Below, one piece after another: positions 45,691 through 58,099 of a stretch of 64,000 nucleotides of DNA (position 1 is the stretch's first letter; each line of letters opens with the position of its first letter). Under the pieces are notes generated by a model. It made no database searches. It saw only the letters and a program-made list of their open reading frames with translations, and was not told the DNA's origin. The stretch covers positions 3,643,330 to 3,707,329 of the forward strand of contig JAJEKV010000056.1 in assembly GCA_021234155.1 (NCBI GenBank), written 5' to 3'. The translations under genes were made by a program, and so were the position numbers. The DNA comes from Isoetes taiwanensis. Its lineage: Eukaryota; Streptophyta; Lycopodiopsida; Isoetales; Isoetaceae.

Positions 45691-48600
45691 TGTGACACAC
45701 CTAGGGGGTTGACGGACAAGTTAACGTTTGAGTCTTAATCCTAGGGTAGGAATATTTAATTATGGAGAATAGCAATGGTTGGGAAATAAGGTAAATACGG
45801 TATTCATACTATGGTATATTAGATATTTAATGGAATACGGGATTTGAGTTAGAATAGCGAAGCTAGGAATAGGAAGATTTTTAATATTAATAGGAAAGGG
45901 GAGGATATTTCCCTAAACTTAAGGATTAAAATATTATAGAGGGAAAAAAAATGCCTCTTGTGGATCGAAATCTCAAAAAGCTCTTGTGCCTGCACCATCA
46001 AGCCTTGTTGTAGAAGAGAAGAATCGGAGCTGATGGGTTAACCAGAGCCAAATCCATGGAAATCTGTGATGGCTTGGCCGTCGTTGTTCATATGCTTGTT
46101 TAGGATGTGGATTGATATCAGCTTTGTGTCTGTTCTCATCTAGCAATTTGTTGTCTACTCAAAAAACATGTCCAAAAACGGCTACAGGGTTAGAACTCCA
46201 TAATCATTGCTGAGTCCAGCCAGGAAACAATGTCTTTTTGTTTCCCTTTGCTTCCAAATCACTGCCAAAGCCAGCAAACCGGTAGACCTAATCTTCTGTG
46301 CAGGCTCCAACCAGAGTCTACTCCTGATTCAAAACATCAAATGGGTTGTATTCACTGGAAACCGGCCTGTTCCGCCCCTTCCCCGCTTGTTAGATCATGT
46401 TTGCGAGAATCCGCCCCTGTTCATGAGAATAGAAGCCTCTGTTATGCCTTTTTAATACCTTTCGATTTCGTTCTTATTTAGTCTTTGGCTTTAAATTTAT
46501 TAAAACATCCACTGGTCTAGATGGTTAAGGCTTAGAACTATTATTCCAGAGACCCGGGTCTGAATCCGGCTGAGAACCCAACCTTTTGCCTCACCTTCCT
46601 TTTACTTCCTTTATGTCGTTGTAATGCCCCTTGTATGTATCAAGTTATTCCACATGGGTTTCTTTTGCTTGTAGAAAGTGGTTGTTAAACATTTCCTTTA
46701 TTATATTCTTGTTACTTTGATATGGTTAAGTGGAATGTTTAAAAAGATATGATTTAACTCTTTGAACGAACCCGCCCCTTCGTCGATGCCGGAGGGCTGG
46801 AGCGGTTGAGCATCGTGCATACCAGGTGATTGGTATGTGAACGTACATCCGTGTCGCGAACGGTGTACGTGAGAGCCCGGGCGAGGGATTGATCATCCCT
46901 GGATAACATTAATAACTGTTGAAGTTGTGTTGTAATGTTGTGTTTCTTTCCAGATTGTCTAGACCAGGTAACGGTTGCCCACTTAGTCCTTTTCCTGGAC
47001 TAACCCCCACCACTTCTTTCCTATTTCTTACAGATTAATCTGGTAGCTACGTGACTGTCGCACAAGGGGAGCACGAGTGATAGTAGAGATGCTGTCTTGC
47101 ATAGATTCCTACGTAGTTTCAATTGTAACCTTGAGTTTACGAATTTTATTAAAGAAAGATATTTATTATTCGAGTTCCATTACTCCCTTTTGTTTGATTT
47201 CAAGTGCTTAACGCTCTAGGAGCGTTTCATTTTATATCAGAGCCTAGGCTTCCGATCATTAACCATAGTTGGTTATTGGGCCAGAGTCAATGAGAGTCAT
47301 TAACATTTGAGCTATGGGAAACCAAGAAGGAAGAAACTTCTTGTGAAAGTTATCTAGTCAAGATATCAAGCGTGGTCAGAGGGGGCAAGGGAGAAGTTAT
47401 TTCGAGAACGTAAGTGCTTTCATTGCCATCAAGTGGGTCATCAAATGAGAGATTGTCCCCATAAGTTACAAGAACACATGGCATATCCAATCCGCGGGGT
47501 GGAAGTACTCCAGAGGATAACTGAGGTAAACAACCCATGCATACTCGAGCGATTACCATTGAAGACGCAGTCCAAGAGCCTATGCGTGTATATGCAGCTA
47601 CTGATAGGAATCCACTTGTAGGCCCAAGCTAGTGTGATTCGTGTTCCATGTAAGTTTGAGAATCTTTCCATGAGGACATGGGTAAAGTTTTAGTGCGGGA
47701 GAAAATGTGACACACCTAGGGGGTTGACGGACAAGTTAACGTTTGAGTCTTAACCCTAGGATAGGAATATTTAATTATGGAGAATAGAAATGGTTGGGAA
47801 ATAAGGCAAATATGGTATTCATACTATGGTATACTAGATATTTGATGGAATACGGGATTTGAGTTAGAATAGCGAAGCTAGGAATAGGAAGATTTTTAAT
47901 ATTAATAGGAAAGGGGAGGATATTTCTCTAAACTTAAGGATTAAAATATTATAGACGGAAAAAATGCCTTTTGTGGATCGAAATCTCAAAAAGCTCTTGT
48001 GCCTGCGCCATCAAGCCTTGTTGTAGAAGAGAAGAATGGGAGCTGGTGGGTTAACCGGAGCCAAATCCATGGAAATCTGTGATGGCTTGTCCGTCGTTGT
48101 TCATATGCTTGTTTAGGATGTGGATTGATGTCAGCTTTGTGTCTGTTCTCATCTAGCATCTTGTTGTCTACTCAAAAAACATGTCCAGAATGGCTACAGG
48201 GTTAGAACTCCATAATCATTGCTAAGTCCAGCCAGGAAACGATGTCTTTTTGGTTCCCTTTGCTTCCAAATCACTGCCGAAAGCCAGAAAACCGGTAGAC
48301 CTAATCTTCTGTGCAGGCTTCAACCAGAGTCTACTCCTGATTCAAAACATCAAATGGGTTGTATTCCCTGGAAACCGGCCTGTTCCGCCCCTTCCCTGCT
48401 TGCTCCGATCATGTTGCAGAATCCGGCCCTGTTCCGCAGAATAGAAGCCTCTGTTATGCCTTTTTAATACCTTTCGATTTCGTTCTTATTTATTCTTTGG
48501 TTTAAAGTCATTAAAACATCCACTCGTCTGGATGGTTAAGGCTTAGAACTATTATTCCAAAGACTCGGGTTTGAATCCGGCTGATAACCCAACCTTTTGC

Positions 48601-49235
48601 CTCACCTTCCCTTTACTTCCTTTATGTGGTAATGCCCCTTGTATGTATCAAGTTATTCCATATGGGTTTCTTTTGCTTGTAGAAAGTGGTTGTTAAACAT
48701 TTCCTTTATTATGTTCTTGTTACTTTGATATGGTTAAGTGGAATGTTTAAAAAGATATGATTTAACTCTTTGAACGAACCCACCCCTTCCTCGATGCCGG
48801 AGGGCTGGAGCGGTTGAGCATCGTGCATACCAGGTGATTGGTATGTGAACGTACATCCAGGTCGTGAGCGCGATTATGCGTGAGAGCGGCGAGGATTGAT
48901 CATCCCTGGATAACATTAATAACTGTTGAAGTTGTGTTATAATGTTGTGTTTCTTTCCAGATTGTCTAGACCAGGTAACGGTTGCCCACTTAGTCCTTTT
49001 CCTGGACTAACCCCCACCACTTCTTTCCTATTTCTTACAGATTAATCTGGTAGCTACGTGACTGTCGCGAGAGGGGAGCACGAGTGATAGTAGAGATGCT
49101 GTCTTGCTTAGATTCCTACGTAGTTTCAATTGTAACCTTGAGTTTATGAATTTTATTAAAGAAAGATATTTATTATTCGAGTTCCATTACTCTCTTTTGT
49201 TTGATCTCAAGTGCTTAATGCTCTAGGAGCGTTTC
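45691..49235 (+). mobile_element. Small non-autonomous LTR retrotransposon with a lone zinc knuckle
   Basis: LTRs 45691-47229 and 47706-49235 (about 1.53 kb each, TGTGACACACC to GAGCGTTTCA) enclose only 476 bp. A primer site of tRNA-Met type (TATCAGAGCC, about 47235-47244) follows the left LTR, and a purine run (GCGGGAGAAAA) precedes the right one. The interior reads KCFHCHQVGHQMRDCPHKLQ, a single CCHC knuckle, from 47412. The rest of gag-pol is absent. No matching target duplication was seen (ACATC left, GTGTC right). Confidence 0.85.
47409..47490 (+). pseudogene. CCHC zinc-knuckle remnant in the small LTR element
   Basis: C-x2-C-x4-H-x4-C is intact (CFHCHQVGHQMRDC). It is either the last trace of gag or a retained nucleic-acid-binding peptide; no start codon or flanking gag domain could be defined. 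Confidence 0.6.
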
Positions 49236-49319
49236 AGTGTCTTGGCCATCGCATTGAAACCTGCCATTCTCGTCCTAATACTGTGATTCCTATTGCTCCC
49301 TTCCCGTCTTTGATTTTCC

Positions 49320-49876
49320 CTCCCCCTCTATCCTAGGCTCACAAGAGGCCCACACTAGTACTTGTACACCCATTTGCCTATGAAGAAGCGCAGACTTATA
49401 GCTTCCATTCGCACGGGTGCGCATCGTCTCCGCATTGAGACAGGACGTTGGGCGGGAAGCACGGGAGGAAAGGCTTTGCCAGTGTTGCCACCAGGGTGCC
49501 ATTGAGGATGAGTGTCATGCCCTCCAGATCTGCCCAGCGTTTGCCCATATCCGAGAGCAGTATGTTCGATTACTAGTGCCTGGCTAACCGTTGTATGAGT
49601 TATTGAATACGGCGTCAGTGGGTTTGTTGGGGTCATACCTTCCAGGAGGTTATGGATGCACGGACTCAGTTGTGTCCTCTGGGACAGTATTGAACTGTCC
49701 TACACAATTGTACAGTATGCCAGCATACTTATTACTGCTAAAGTTTTTCCCTCAAAAACCCTTCGGGGCAGGGGTTTTTTTAATCCTGACAGTAGTACGC
49801 TTGCTGCTCTCTTTTTGTTTGGGTCCCATAGGCCAATCGGTCTCTGTGGACGATAAAAAATCTATTCTATTCTATT
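49320..49876 (+). mobile_element. 3' end of a LINE (non-LTR retrotransposon)
   Basis: RLIASIRTGAHRLRIETGRW at about 49392, then after a one-base frame change REERLCQCCHQGAIEDECHA and LQICPAFAHIREQY, the C-terminal cysteine-histidine module after the LINE reverse transcriptase. A 3' UTR follows, ending CCCATAGGCCAATCGG..CTGTGGACGATAAAAAATC and a (TCTAT)n tail at 49860-49876. The 5' part is missing, as usual for truncated LINE copies. Confidence 0.75.
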
Positions 49877-50899
49877 AGAGTTTTTTGCATTATCATATGT
49901 TCCTTTTGTGATTAAAGCAATGCGATTTCTATGAGATAGTAAAATTGTTGCAGTTTATTGTGCATAGTTTGCTTGCTTTTTGTCCTTGCCATTTGATGTG
50001 CTTGTGGGGTTTTTTATTTTCAAGGGTTTAATGGCATTTGGGTTTTTGGGATAGATTGTTCCCTTATTCTTTGAACATATTATGACATATTTCAGGTTGA
50101 TGCTAGACACGGTGGTTTTTTGTTGGAATGTACGAGTAATTAGGTTTATTTATTTCTATATGTGCGTGGTGTATGTTCGGGGGGTTTTGAATTGTCTAAG
50201 CCTATATCCTTTGCTAGTATAATGTCTTATTGTTTATAAACAACTCTTCCAAGTACTTTGGGTATTGTATGTTATTTAATTCTATGCGGTCTGTTGTTTA
50301 GTTTATTGAGCGTGATGTTTTAGTTACTAAGTATGCTAAATAGCAAGGTTGCCTTGTCCTTTCTCAGAATACCATTAGTTTAGGTCTAAATTTCATTGTT
50401 TATCATTTATATTAGTTTTTCAGGGAACTTGTTTCCGCTCGGCCTGCATGGGATTTTCTCATTTTTCTTGTGATAGAATTTGTGCCTTCGATTTTAGAAT
50501 GTGCTCTATTTACCTCAGTCATCCCTCATCTCGGCATCGACCCCTCCGCCGCTAACAATCTAGTGGCCATCTCCATGGCGCGCTTCCGTTCTAGCAATCC
50601 TTTTGCTCCCCCATGGCAAGTTTTGAGTTAGATACAATTTGTTCCTTCTTTGATCTTCTGCTCAGCCATCGGATGCCTTTTTAGCTCCTAACCACTCTTC
50701 TTTGTCTGTTCATCTGGACTTTTCCCAATCTGCTGTTGTCGATCTCTTGCGCACAGGTGCTGCTTCCCCTGTCACCTCCCATTTTTTCTTTTGTTCCCCC
50801 CATGGGTGTCGTCCCCAAAGGCAAGACAAATTTTGGCTCATCCTGGGCTTCTTGTTCTGAATTCTTTCTTGACTATCCCCTCCTTTTGATATGAGTCCC
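49877..50899. other. T-rich unassigned interval
   Basis: No family motif seen. Composition and position suggest DIRS-like element sequence between gag and RT. Confidence 0.3.
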
Positions 50900-51890
50900 T
50901 TGAGCTAGTTTCACATTTATGCTTGCCTAATGATTAATATCCTGTTGTTTAGTTTTGCCTCTACCCTCTTTGTCTTTACCAAATTAGTTAGACAGTTGAT
51001 CCGCTTTTGGGTGGGTCAGGGCATTTGTTGCTTGCCCTATGTCAATAATATCTTATTCATGTGCCAATCGCTCCCTGAGTCCCTCCAGATTTGCATCATT
51101 GTAGGCTTGCACCAGACCAGTTTTCTATTAGCATGGAAAAAGGTGTTGTTTTCATCTCTCACATTGTACCATTTTCCTAGGTTTCATTGTGGATGCTCAT
51201 GAGGGTTTCTTTCGTATTTCTCAGACCAAGAAGGATCGAGTATTATCTTTTTATTCTATTCTGCTATCATCCCAGTATGTCACTCCTCGTTTGATTGCTC
51301 GTTTCCTTGGCTTTATCCAGTCCCTGTGCTTGGTCCTGGGTCATCTTTTCACTGCCTTGACTTGTGGCCTCCATTCAGACTTGCATTGTGCCGACCTATG
51401 GGACACCCCCTTTCTTTTATCTCCTCCTGCAATACATGAGTTGGGAGACCGTCATACTTCAATTTGACAGAGTCCCCTTGTGGTTGCCCGCTGTGGTGGT
51501 TTTGATGCCAGCGACGAGGGATGGGATGGTTGGCTTTCACGTCCTAGTTCTGAGCTTCTTTTCTTTTCTGGTGTCTTCTCAGCAGATGCTCGATTCCAAT
51601 CCCCCATATGGCGCGAGCTCTTTGCTCTCTTCCAGATTTTGTAGCAACGTGCTTCGTTATTGGCTGACTCTCGCGTCATAACTCGCGGGGACAACTAGAA
51701 TGTGTTCTTCTTGTTACAGAATGGCAGTTTACGATCTCCTGTGCTTCATTTTTTGCTACTAGAAGTACTAATTTTTTGCTATCAGTATCATATTCAGTTG
51801 GATCCGGTATCGGTTCCACATTTAGAGAGCGAGTGAGCTGATTACGTATCTAAGATCCGGGCCTTTGATGCGGACTTTCAAGCATTCTTC
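50900..51890 (+). pseudogene. DIRS-like reverse transcriptase/RNase H remnant
   Basis: Frame-shifted pieces read FTKLVRQLIRFWVGQGI, LPYVNNILFM (YVDD box with both Asp replaced by Asn), SFLLAWKKVL and VDAHEGFFRISQTKKDRVLS. They are followed by YVTPRLIARFLGFIQSLCLV and a damaged RNase H Asp segment near 51500. The layout FTK..R......QGI..LPYV, then a LARFLGF..S motif, is typical of DIRS/Ngaro tyrosine-recombinase retrotransposons. No recombinase was found. Confidence 0.6.
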
Positions 51891-51975
51891 ATTGTACTTA
51901 TATACAATTTGATGAATTATAAGCTCTCAAGAATTGTGTATACTTTAAAGCTATGTTGTTGAACATTAATTCTTT

Positions 51976-53890
51976 GGAAAAATTAAAAATATCCCTGTAT
52001 TTTGGTTTATTTTGGGTTATTTATCAAAATGCCATGTATCTTGCAATATTCTCAAAATGCCCCTAAAATGGGCTACGAAGCTATGAGAGAAGAGAAGAAC
52101 GGCTTATTCTTCGTTACACTGGAGCATTTTAACAAAAGTATCCAGATTTGATCTGCGTTCAACACATATGTTCCTTTCTCTTTTTTCACATTTTTCTTGC
52201 TCCTGGAGAATTTAACCCCCTTTTAGCTTCAAGCGGAATGGGTTCTTCAATGCTGCAGTGCTACACACAGTCCGACCCAGTAATAGATTGGCAAAAGAGA
52301 GACAGAATTAGTTCAAGCAAGCAATTCTTAGAACCCTTTTTACACTTTACGCAAAATGCAGTCCACCCTATAATATATTGGCATATATTGGCAAAGCTGA
52401 GGAATCATATTTAAACCTGTAGGGGAGGGTGCCCTTCTTTCACACACTCCCCTTCAATGGCCCGACTTTTGCCCCTTAATAGCCCACTTTTTGCCTTTGA
52501 TAGCTCACTTTTGCCCTTTAATAGCCCACCTTTGCCCGCCATTGTCACTGCCGCCTTGACCCTCCGCCTGGCGCCTGGCGCCTGGCGCCTGCCTGAGGCA
52601 CTGCCTGAGGCCTGCCCGAGCGGATGCAGTGATGGATGGCGTTGGAGCAGCGGCAGTGAAGGATGGCGCCCCTGTGTGTGCCTGAGTGGATGTCCGCCTG
52701 CGTGCATACCTGGGGGTGCTGGCGCCTTGGCGCAGGGCTGGTGGATGGGTGAGGAGGCACCTCCGATGGGCGATTTCCCTGAGCGGTTTTTCTGAGTGCC
52801 GCCTTCCCTGCGTGTCTGGGCGACTGGCGTTGGGGGCGTCTGTTTTCCAGCACCCAGTTGTGAAGAGGTTACGGTTCGGAGTTGCTTGGTGAAGCTTTGC
52901 CTGCTGGAGGTATGAAGGTATGCTTGTTGCTTGTGCAACAACATGGATTTTTGGATCGGTGAGCAGCCATAGTCATCCTGGCAACGGTTTTTTCCCAGGT
53001 GGTTTTTAATCCGGGTCATGATGGTTGTGTTCTAGCTCACGTTGTGCTTTGGTTTAAGGGCTTCGGCCCATGTTCTTGTTTGGACTTCGGTCCAGGACTT
53101 CGGTCCCTTATGTACTTGGTCCCATAACCCGATTGGGTTCCGTGGACGTTAAAAATTTTTCCTTCCTTCCTTCCTTCCTTTAATAGCCTACCTTAAGAAC
53201 AATTAAAAATTGAGCGAAATGCATGGTCTATTGATGGGCACTTGTGGTCCAATGAAGGTCAATTGTGAGTATTTAGCGGTCCATTTGGAGGGCTTTGGTG
53301 GTCCATTGAAAGGCATTTGGAGGTGTATTGGTGCCAAAATTACCATACAACTTAAAATCTTTATAGCAACCTTCCAATTTGTCGAAACCACTCCTGCTTA
53401 GTATCAATTGAAAGCTAAGCTTTGAAATTTCATAATGTTATTTCAAAGTAGGAGATTAAAAAAAAAAAAACCCATCATAATAAAGTTTTTGTGCTTATAT
53501 TCATACAATTTCGAAGTTTGCATATGACTGTGCAAAATGCCATCTAATCCTTCTTTTGCTAGCAATTATCTGCGCTCAAGCATAGCGACGGCATCAGACA
53601 TGGCTGGCCTATCTTTAGCGTTCAGAAGGATTCAAAACTTCAATCATGATGGCTCCAAAAATTCGTTCTAGAGGTTCACCCTAAAGATGGCTTCGGAAAT
53701 CATTCAAGCCGTTCAGCTCTGGAAATTCATTTCCATGATTCATTCAAGCCGTTCACCCGTTTCTCTTTCTCTTTCTTTGATAGCTTCTGATAGCTTCGTA
53801 GCACATTTTAGGGGCATTTTGACAATATATCAAAATAATGGGGCATTTTGGCAAATATCACAAAATACAAGGGTATTTTTAAAATTTTCC
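51976..53890. mobile_element. Element with long terminal inverted repeats (about 120 bp)
   Basis: 51976-52100 (GGAAAAATTAAAAATATCCC, later TCAAAATGCCCCTAAAATGG and CTACGAAGCTAT) recurs in reverse complement at about 53775-53890. Long TIRs point to a Mutator-like, possibly gene-capturing, element. The interior has a GC-rich block (52440-52900, with GGCGCCT repeated) and a LINE-type tail (52990-53180). The expected target duplication was not found. Confidence 0.6.
52990..53182 (+). mobile_element. Second LINE-type 3' tail
   Basis: GGTCCCATAACCCGATTGGG..CCGTGGACGTTAAAAA followed by (TTCC)n matches the 3' UTR at 49820-49876 in design and in many bases, so it is a second insertion of a related LINE or of a SINE using that tail. 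It lies inside the long-TIR element. Confidence 0.6.
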
Positions 53891-54960
53891 ATATGGCACA
53901 TGTACAGTGGAAACAAATGACATGGATGAGGAGGTGGACTCTGACCATCAACACCTCTTTTTTGCATATGATTGGCAACCAATATAGATGCAACATCAAT
54001 ACAGTTCTTGAAAACTACCTCAGTTGCAATTGGATTATGATAAAGCTGGGGCTTATGCCCAACTACTATTGGAGGAGCTCTTTTATATTTTATAGCTAAA
54101 GTAGTAGCGGTGTTTTGTGGGATTATTGATGAATTACTATGGCTTTGCAGACTCCATATCTTCCATGGTGCCCCTCTGATCGTGGCATTGTTTTTCTTGC
54201 CCAAGCCAAGTTATTCGATGGCATATGAATGCCTCTGTTTGAACCGGATGAAGAGGTTGTATTTGGAGACGTTATCTCGTTGCTTCACAAAGTTTACTAG
54301 TGTATTTTCTATTTCTGATTAGTTAAACTTAAGTATTTCCAAAAAAAAAAACCATGACCCTAGAACAATTATTTACCATCCATGGCATCTCAAGAATTGA
54401 AGAGTTCCATAGCATGTTCAATACTTTTTACCCAATATTAGATTCTTTTACAAAGAGCAAGAGCAAGAGCAACCAAGCTGAAGCATTGGAAAGAAATTAA
54501 TTTCTGTAGTCTAAAATGATATGAGTTGTGTTGGAAATAATATCAAATTGTGTTGCCCAAGCGTTTTGTACCATAGCAACCTTTCGATTTTTTGCATCAG
54601 TATGTTGTTATGTAAAGCTCTTGTTTGAATGATTCCAAAATCATCTAAAAGCTCTGTTACAAGATCTCAATACTCAAGAAGACTATTCTCTTGCATTATA
54701 TCAACACATCCTCATCTTCCTTTACTTAAACACTGAGTACTAAGAGCTACTTGAACAAGCTTCTTAGATTTGCCTTGTAAATGAGGACCAATCTTCACCT
54801 CTACATTTGAATTTTCCTCCAGCCTGCAGGTAGACACCATAAGGGTATACCCTTTTAAGGGCTTTCATTGGACCAATGAATTTCATGGCAATTCTTATTT
54901 TCAGTATATCTTGAACTAATGTGCTTATAAAACAACCTTTAGAAGAGATTTCAATTATTT
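53891..54960. other. Interval downstream of the NPGR gene
   Basis: AT-rich with no recognised gene. A 124-codon minus-strand frame (53830-54204) matches nothing I know and overlaps the TIR boundary. Confidence 0.3.
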
Positions 54961-54964
54961 TAGG

Positions 54965-55280
54965 CATCTCAATGAGGAAATCCAGAGTAAAAACTCACGG
55001 ATCCTCATCAGAGATGGGTAAAAACCTTTCCACTGGAGACCTTTTTCCAGCAAAATAGATGCCTGGAAACATTCAACTGCCTCAGATAGTTGCCCCTCTT
55101 CTTCATGAACAATACCAAGATGCATCTCAATGAGGAAATCCAGAGTAAGGACTCACGGATCCTCATCAGAGATGGGTAAAAACCTTTCCACTGGAGACCT
55201 TTTTTCCAGCAAAATAGATGCCTGGAAACATTCAACTGCCTCAGATAGTTGCCCCTCTTCTTCATGGACAATACCAAGAT
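54965..55280 (-). repeat. 158-bp tandem duplication covering the end of the NPGR gene
   Basis: 54965-55122 and 55123-55280 are nearly identical. The second contains the last codons and stop of the NPGR gene; the first is an extra copy of that coding end now lying in the 3' untranslated region. Confidence 0.92.
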
Positions 55281-58099
55281 GATACCAAGCAGCATAATTT
55301 CCTGGTTCCAAATGAAGGGCATCCTTCAAAAAACTTCTTGCTACAGGCAGGAAGTCTTTTCCAATGCTGTGCAATAATGCCCCCATAGACACCTTTGCCT
55401 GTACATTCTCGGGATCCAGGATGAGTGCATTGCCATAAGCATTTAATGCTTCCTCAATCTGCTGACGTGATTCACATAAGACACCTAGAGGAAAGATGAA
55501 CCAAACAACAATGAGATGATAGTAGTATTGTATTCGTATAACTATACTACTTGGTGAACTAAAAAGGGTATAAGTGCCATGTGGTAGAAACTGATAACTC
55601 TACAAAAGACGACACAACATTTTCACTGAAAAATAGGCCTTTATGAGACAATGCATCTGAACATAAAGGAGGGTTGAATATGAAAAGAACATCAAACTGT
55701 ATCACAGACATACACGATGCTTTAGATCAGCATACCATATGAGTTCCAGGTAACTGCAGAAAGTGGATTGAGGGCTTGAGCTTTCTCAAGACAAATTTCT
55801 GCATCATGACACTGTGAAAGCGTGATATAGACTGCAGCCAGGTCTTGCCATACACTAACCTCAGATGTTTTGTCATTTCTTGTCTGCAGAGAACATGATG
55901 AGCATTAAAATCAATGGAACATGACCTAAAAGGAAATGCATTTGGGCTGTTAGGTACCTTTCTCTTGGCATCTGTCTTGCCAACACTCTTTCTTTGAGTT
56001 TGAATGAGTGTAAGAAGCAGTTTATATGTCTCCATTGCTTGCATCATTTTTCCCTGGGCAATCTGTAGCTTTGCTTTGGTGCGAAGAAGAAGCCCTTGTT
56101 CCCATTTCTCTGTTTCATCCAAGGCAGCATCTACCACTGTCTCAGCCTCTAAATGCCTTTTCTGTGCAGACAGAACAAGAGCCAGAAATCTCCATCCCTT
56201 TATCGATGCTCCGCTGCTTAACTCAAGATACTTCTTTGCACAGTCAAGGGCCGCATTGAGGTTTCCTTGATCTGCATATTCCAATCCAAGGTCCATGATA
56301 ATTTGTGGATCATCCTTTTCCAGACGATTAGCTTCTTGCAGTGCATGCAGAGCCTCTTCACATAGCTTCATTCTTTCAGCATCTGACAATGCAAATCTTC
56401 GATGAAATCTCAAACAAACTCCATACAAATGGTATGCCCGAGCCTTTAGATATTCAAAATTAGAATCTGCTTTGTCAATTGCCCTGAGACTATATGCCAC
56501 TCCGTCAGAGCCAAGCTTATTGTCTTCTGTACAAAGTTTAGTCGCCAACAAAAGAGACGGTACATCGTTAGGCTTTTGTGACTGACTCAATGACTTCTGG
56601 AGCAAACCCAATGCAACCTTACTTTGACCTGCTCCACTAAAACAAAGAGCAAGATTGTACCAACGTTCAGTTCTAGTGTATGTGCCAGGCAAAACTTGCT
56701 CATATTGCTGTGCCAATACATCAAACTGGCCACATATTGACAAAGCAAAGCAAAGATGATCAATAATCCTATGATCCAAGGGAACCTTCTGGAGGGTGTT
56801 CCATCTGAGAAGTATCAATAGCAATAAAATAGCCTCTTCTATGTTGCTTTTTGGGACATATAACCCTTGAGAATGAGATCCTGCAAAAGGTTTTGCTTCC
56901 ACACCACCATAAAGCAACAGCATAGCAAAATCCAGATGCAACCGTCCAGAATACCCAGGACCTAGATTCCATCTGCCAAGTAGGGCTCGCCGATATGCAG
57001 ATATTGCTTCCTGAAAGAGCCCTGCTTCTTTGCACAATTGTGGTAGAAGTTCCACAATCTTGTTCAGAGTCTCTTGTAACTTCCCCCCACGCTGTACCTC
57101 AGGCACACCTTGTGGAAATGTTTTTTCAATAGTATCAAGCACACTTTCACATACCTGTATAGCTTCTGCAAAAAGTGTCAAGTCTCTCTTAGCTTGAAAT
57201 GTTTTTTATTGATATTTTTAGGCTTTCAGCATATCATCTGATGATGTGTTTATTTGACTTAGAGCTAACATGCTCCAAGTGGGAACTGATCATATGCTGT
57301 TTCTATACAATCACAACATAATGCACTAATTATACCAGCCATTCAAATTGCCAACACATTTGAAAGGAACAAACTACTCCATTTTGGCTGAAATAATATC
57401 TTCATACAAATGGGAAACATGCTTATGCTATAATGACATCAACTTGATTTATTCAGCATGGCATTGACATAAAACAAAGCTATTATCCCTACCCGTTAAT
57501 CGACCTAGCTTCTGTAAAGACTTTGCTTTGAAATATACGGCTTCAAAAAGAAGGCCAGTTGCTAGTGCAGGCCTGTCTGACTTAGACTTGCTCTTGTGAT
57601 GACGTTTCTTTCGAGAAGTCGGCATTCCCAGACCAGGAACAACCATATTCATGTCAATACCATTCAAAACTTGTAAAGCTGCATATGCATTTCCTCTTTG
57701 ATATTCAAGCCTCCCAAGAAGTGCACGTGCTTCCTACATTAAAAAGCATCATATTGTTATCAGAGCAACTACAAACTTTATGATATATGCAGGACATATA
57801 AATGAGAACATAAAGTTTATCTACCATGTTCAGGACAATAGATGTAGAATAACAGTAGGAAGTGGGCAAGAAATACAATCGGAATTAAGAAGCGAGACAA
57901 TAACTGATAACATGTTAAGAAAAATTACCTCGTCATTTAAGGATATAGCATCTCGGAGAGAAGACTCCACATCTTGAATGGTGCCTTCATCAAGCTGCCC
58001 ATCACTATCAGCAATGCTATGGGATAAGCCAGTGACTGATATCTCCGTCGAAAAAGAGGATGTGCTATCTCCCTTCAGCTCTCGTGAACGGCGAAACAT
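55153..58099 (-). CDS. NPGR: NPGR-type TPR protein (NO POLLEN GERMINATION related), 5 exons, 699 aa
   Basis: Exons on the minus strand: 58099-57929, 57733-57493, 57165-55958, 55883-55736, 55484-55153; GT-AG introns of 195, 327, 74 and 251 bp. The joined frame is open for 699 residues, normal for the family. It starts MFRRSRELKGD and ends FLPISDEDP. Repeated tetratricopeptide helices run throughout, for example EARALLGRLEYQRGNAYAAL (residues 58-77), LCKEAGLFQEAISAYRRAL, GQSKVALGLLQKSL, VWQDLAAVYITLSQCHDAEI and NYAAWYHLGIVHEEEGQ. In Arabidopsis, NPG1 and NPGR proteins bind calmodulin, are needed for pollen germination (NPG1), and act as plasma-membrane partners of the phosphatidylinositol 4-kinase alpha1 complex. 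No stop was found. The 3' end is partly duplicated in tandem. Confidence 0.93.

Noticed and set aside
46207-48467. Paired short open frames in the two LTRs at 46.2 and 48.2 kb
   Set aside because: They are the same LTR sequence twice, with frame differences and no conserved protein.
45691-49235. A 5-bp target duplication for the small LTR element
   Set aside because: Flanks ACATC and GTGTC do not match; the boundaries rest on LTR comparison only.
53830-54204. 124-codon minus-strand frame as a gene
   Set aside because: No motif, no splice context, and it crosses the border of the long-TIR element.
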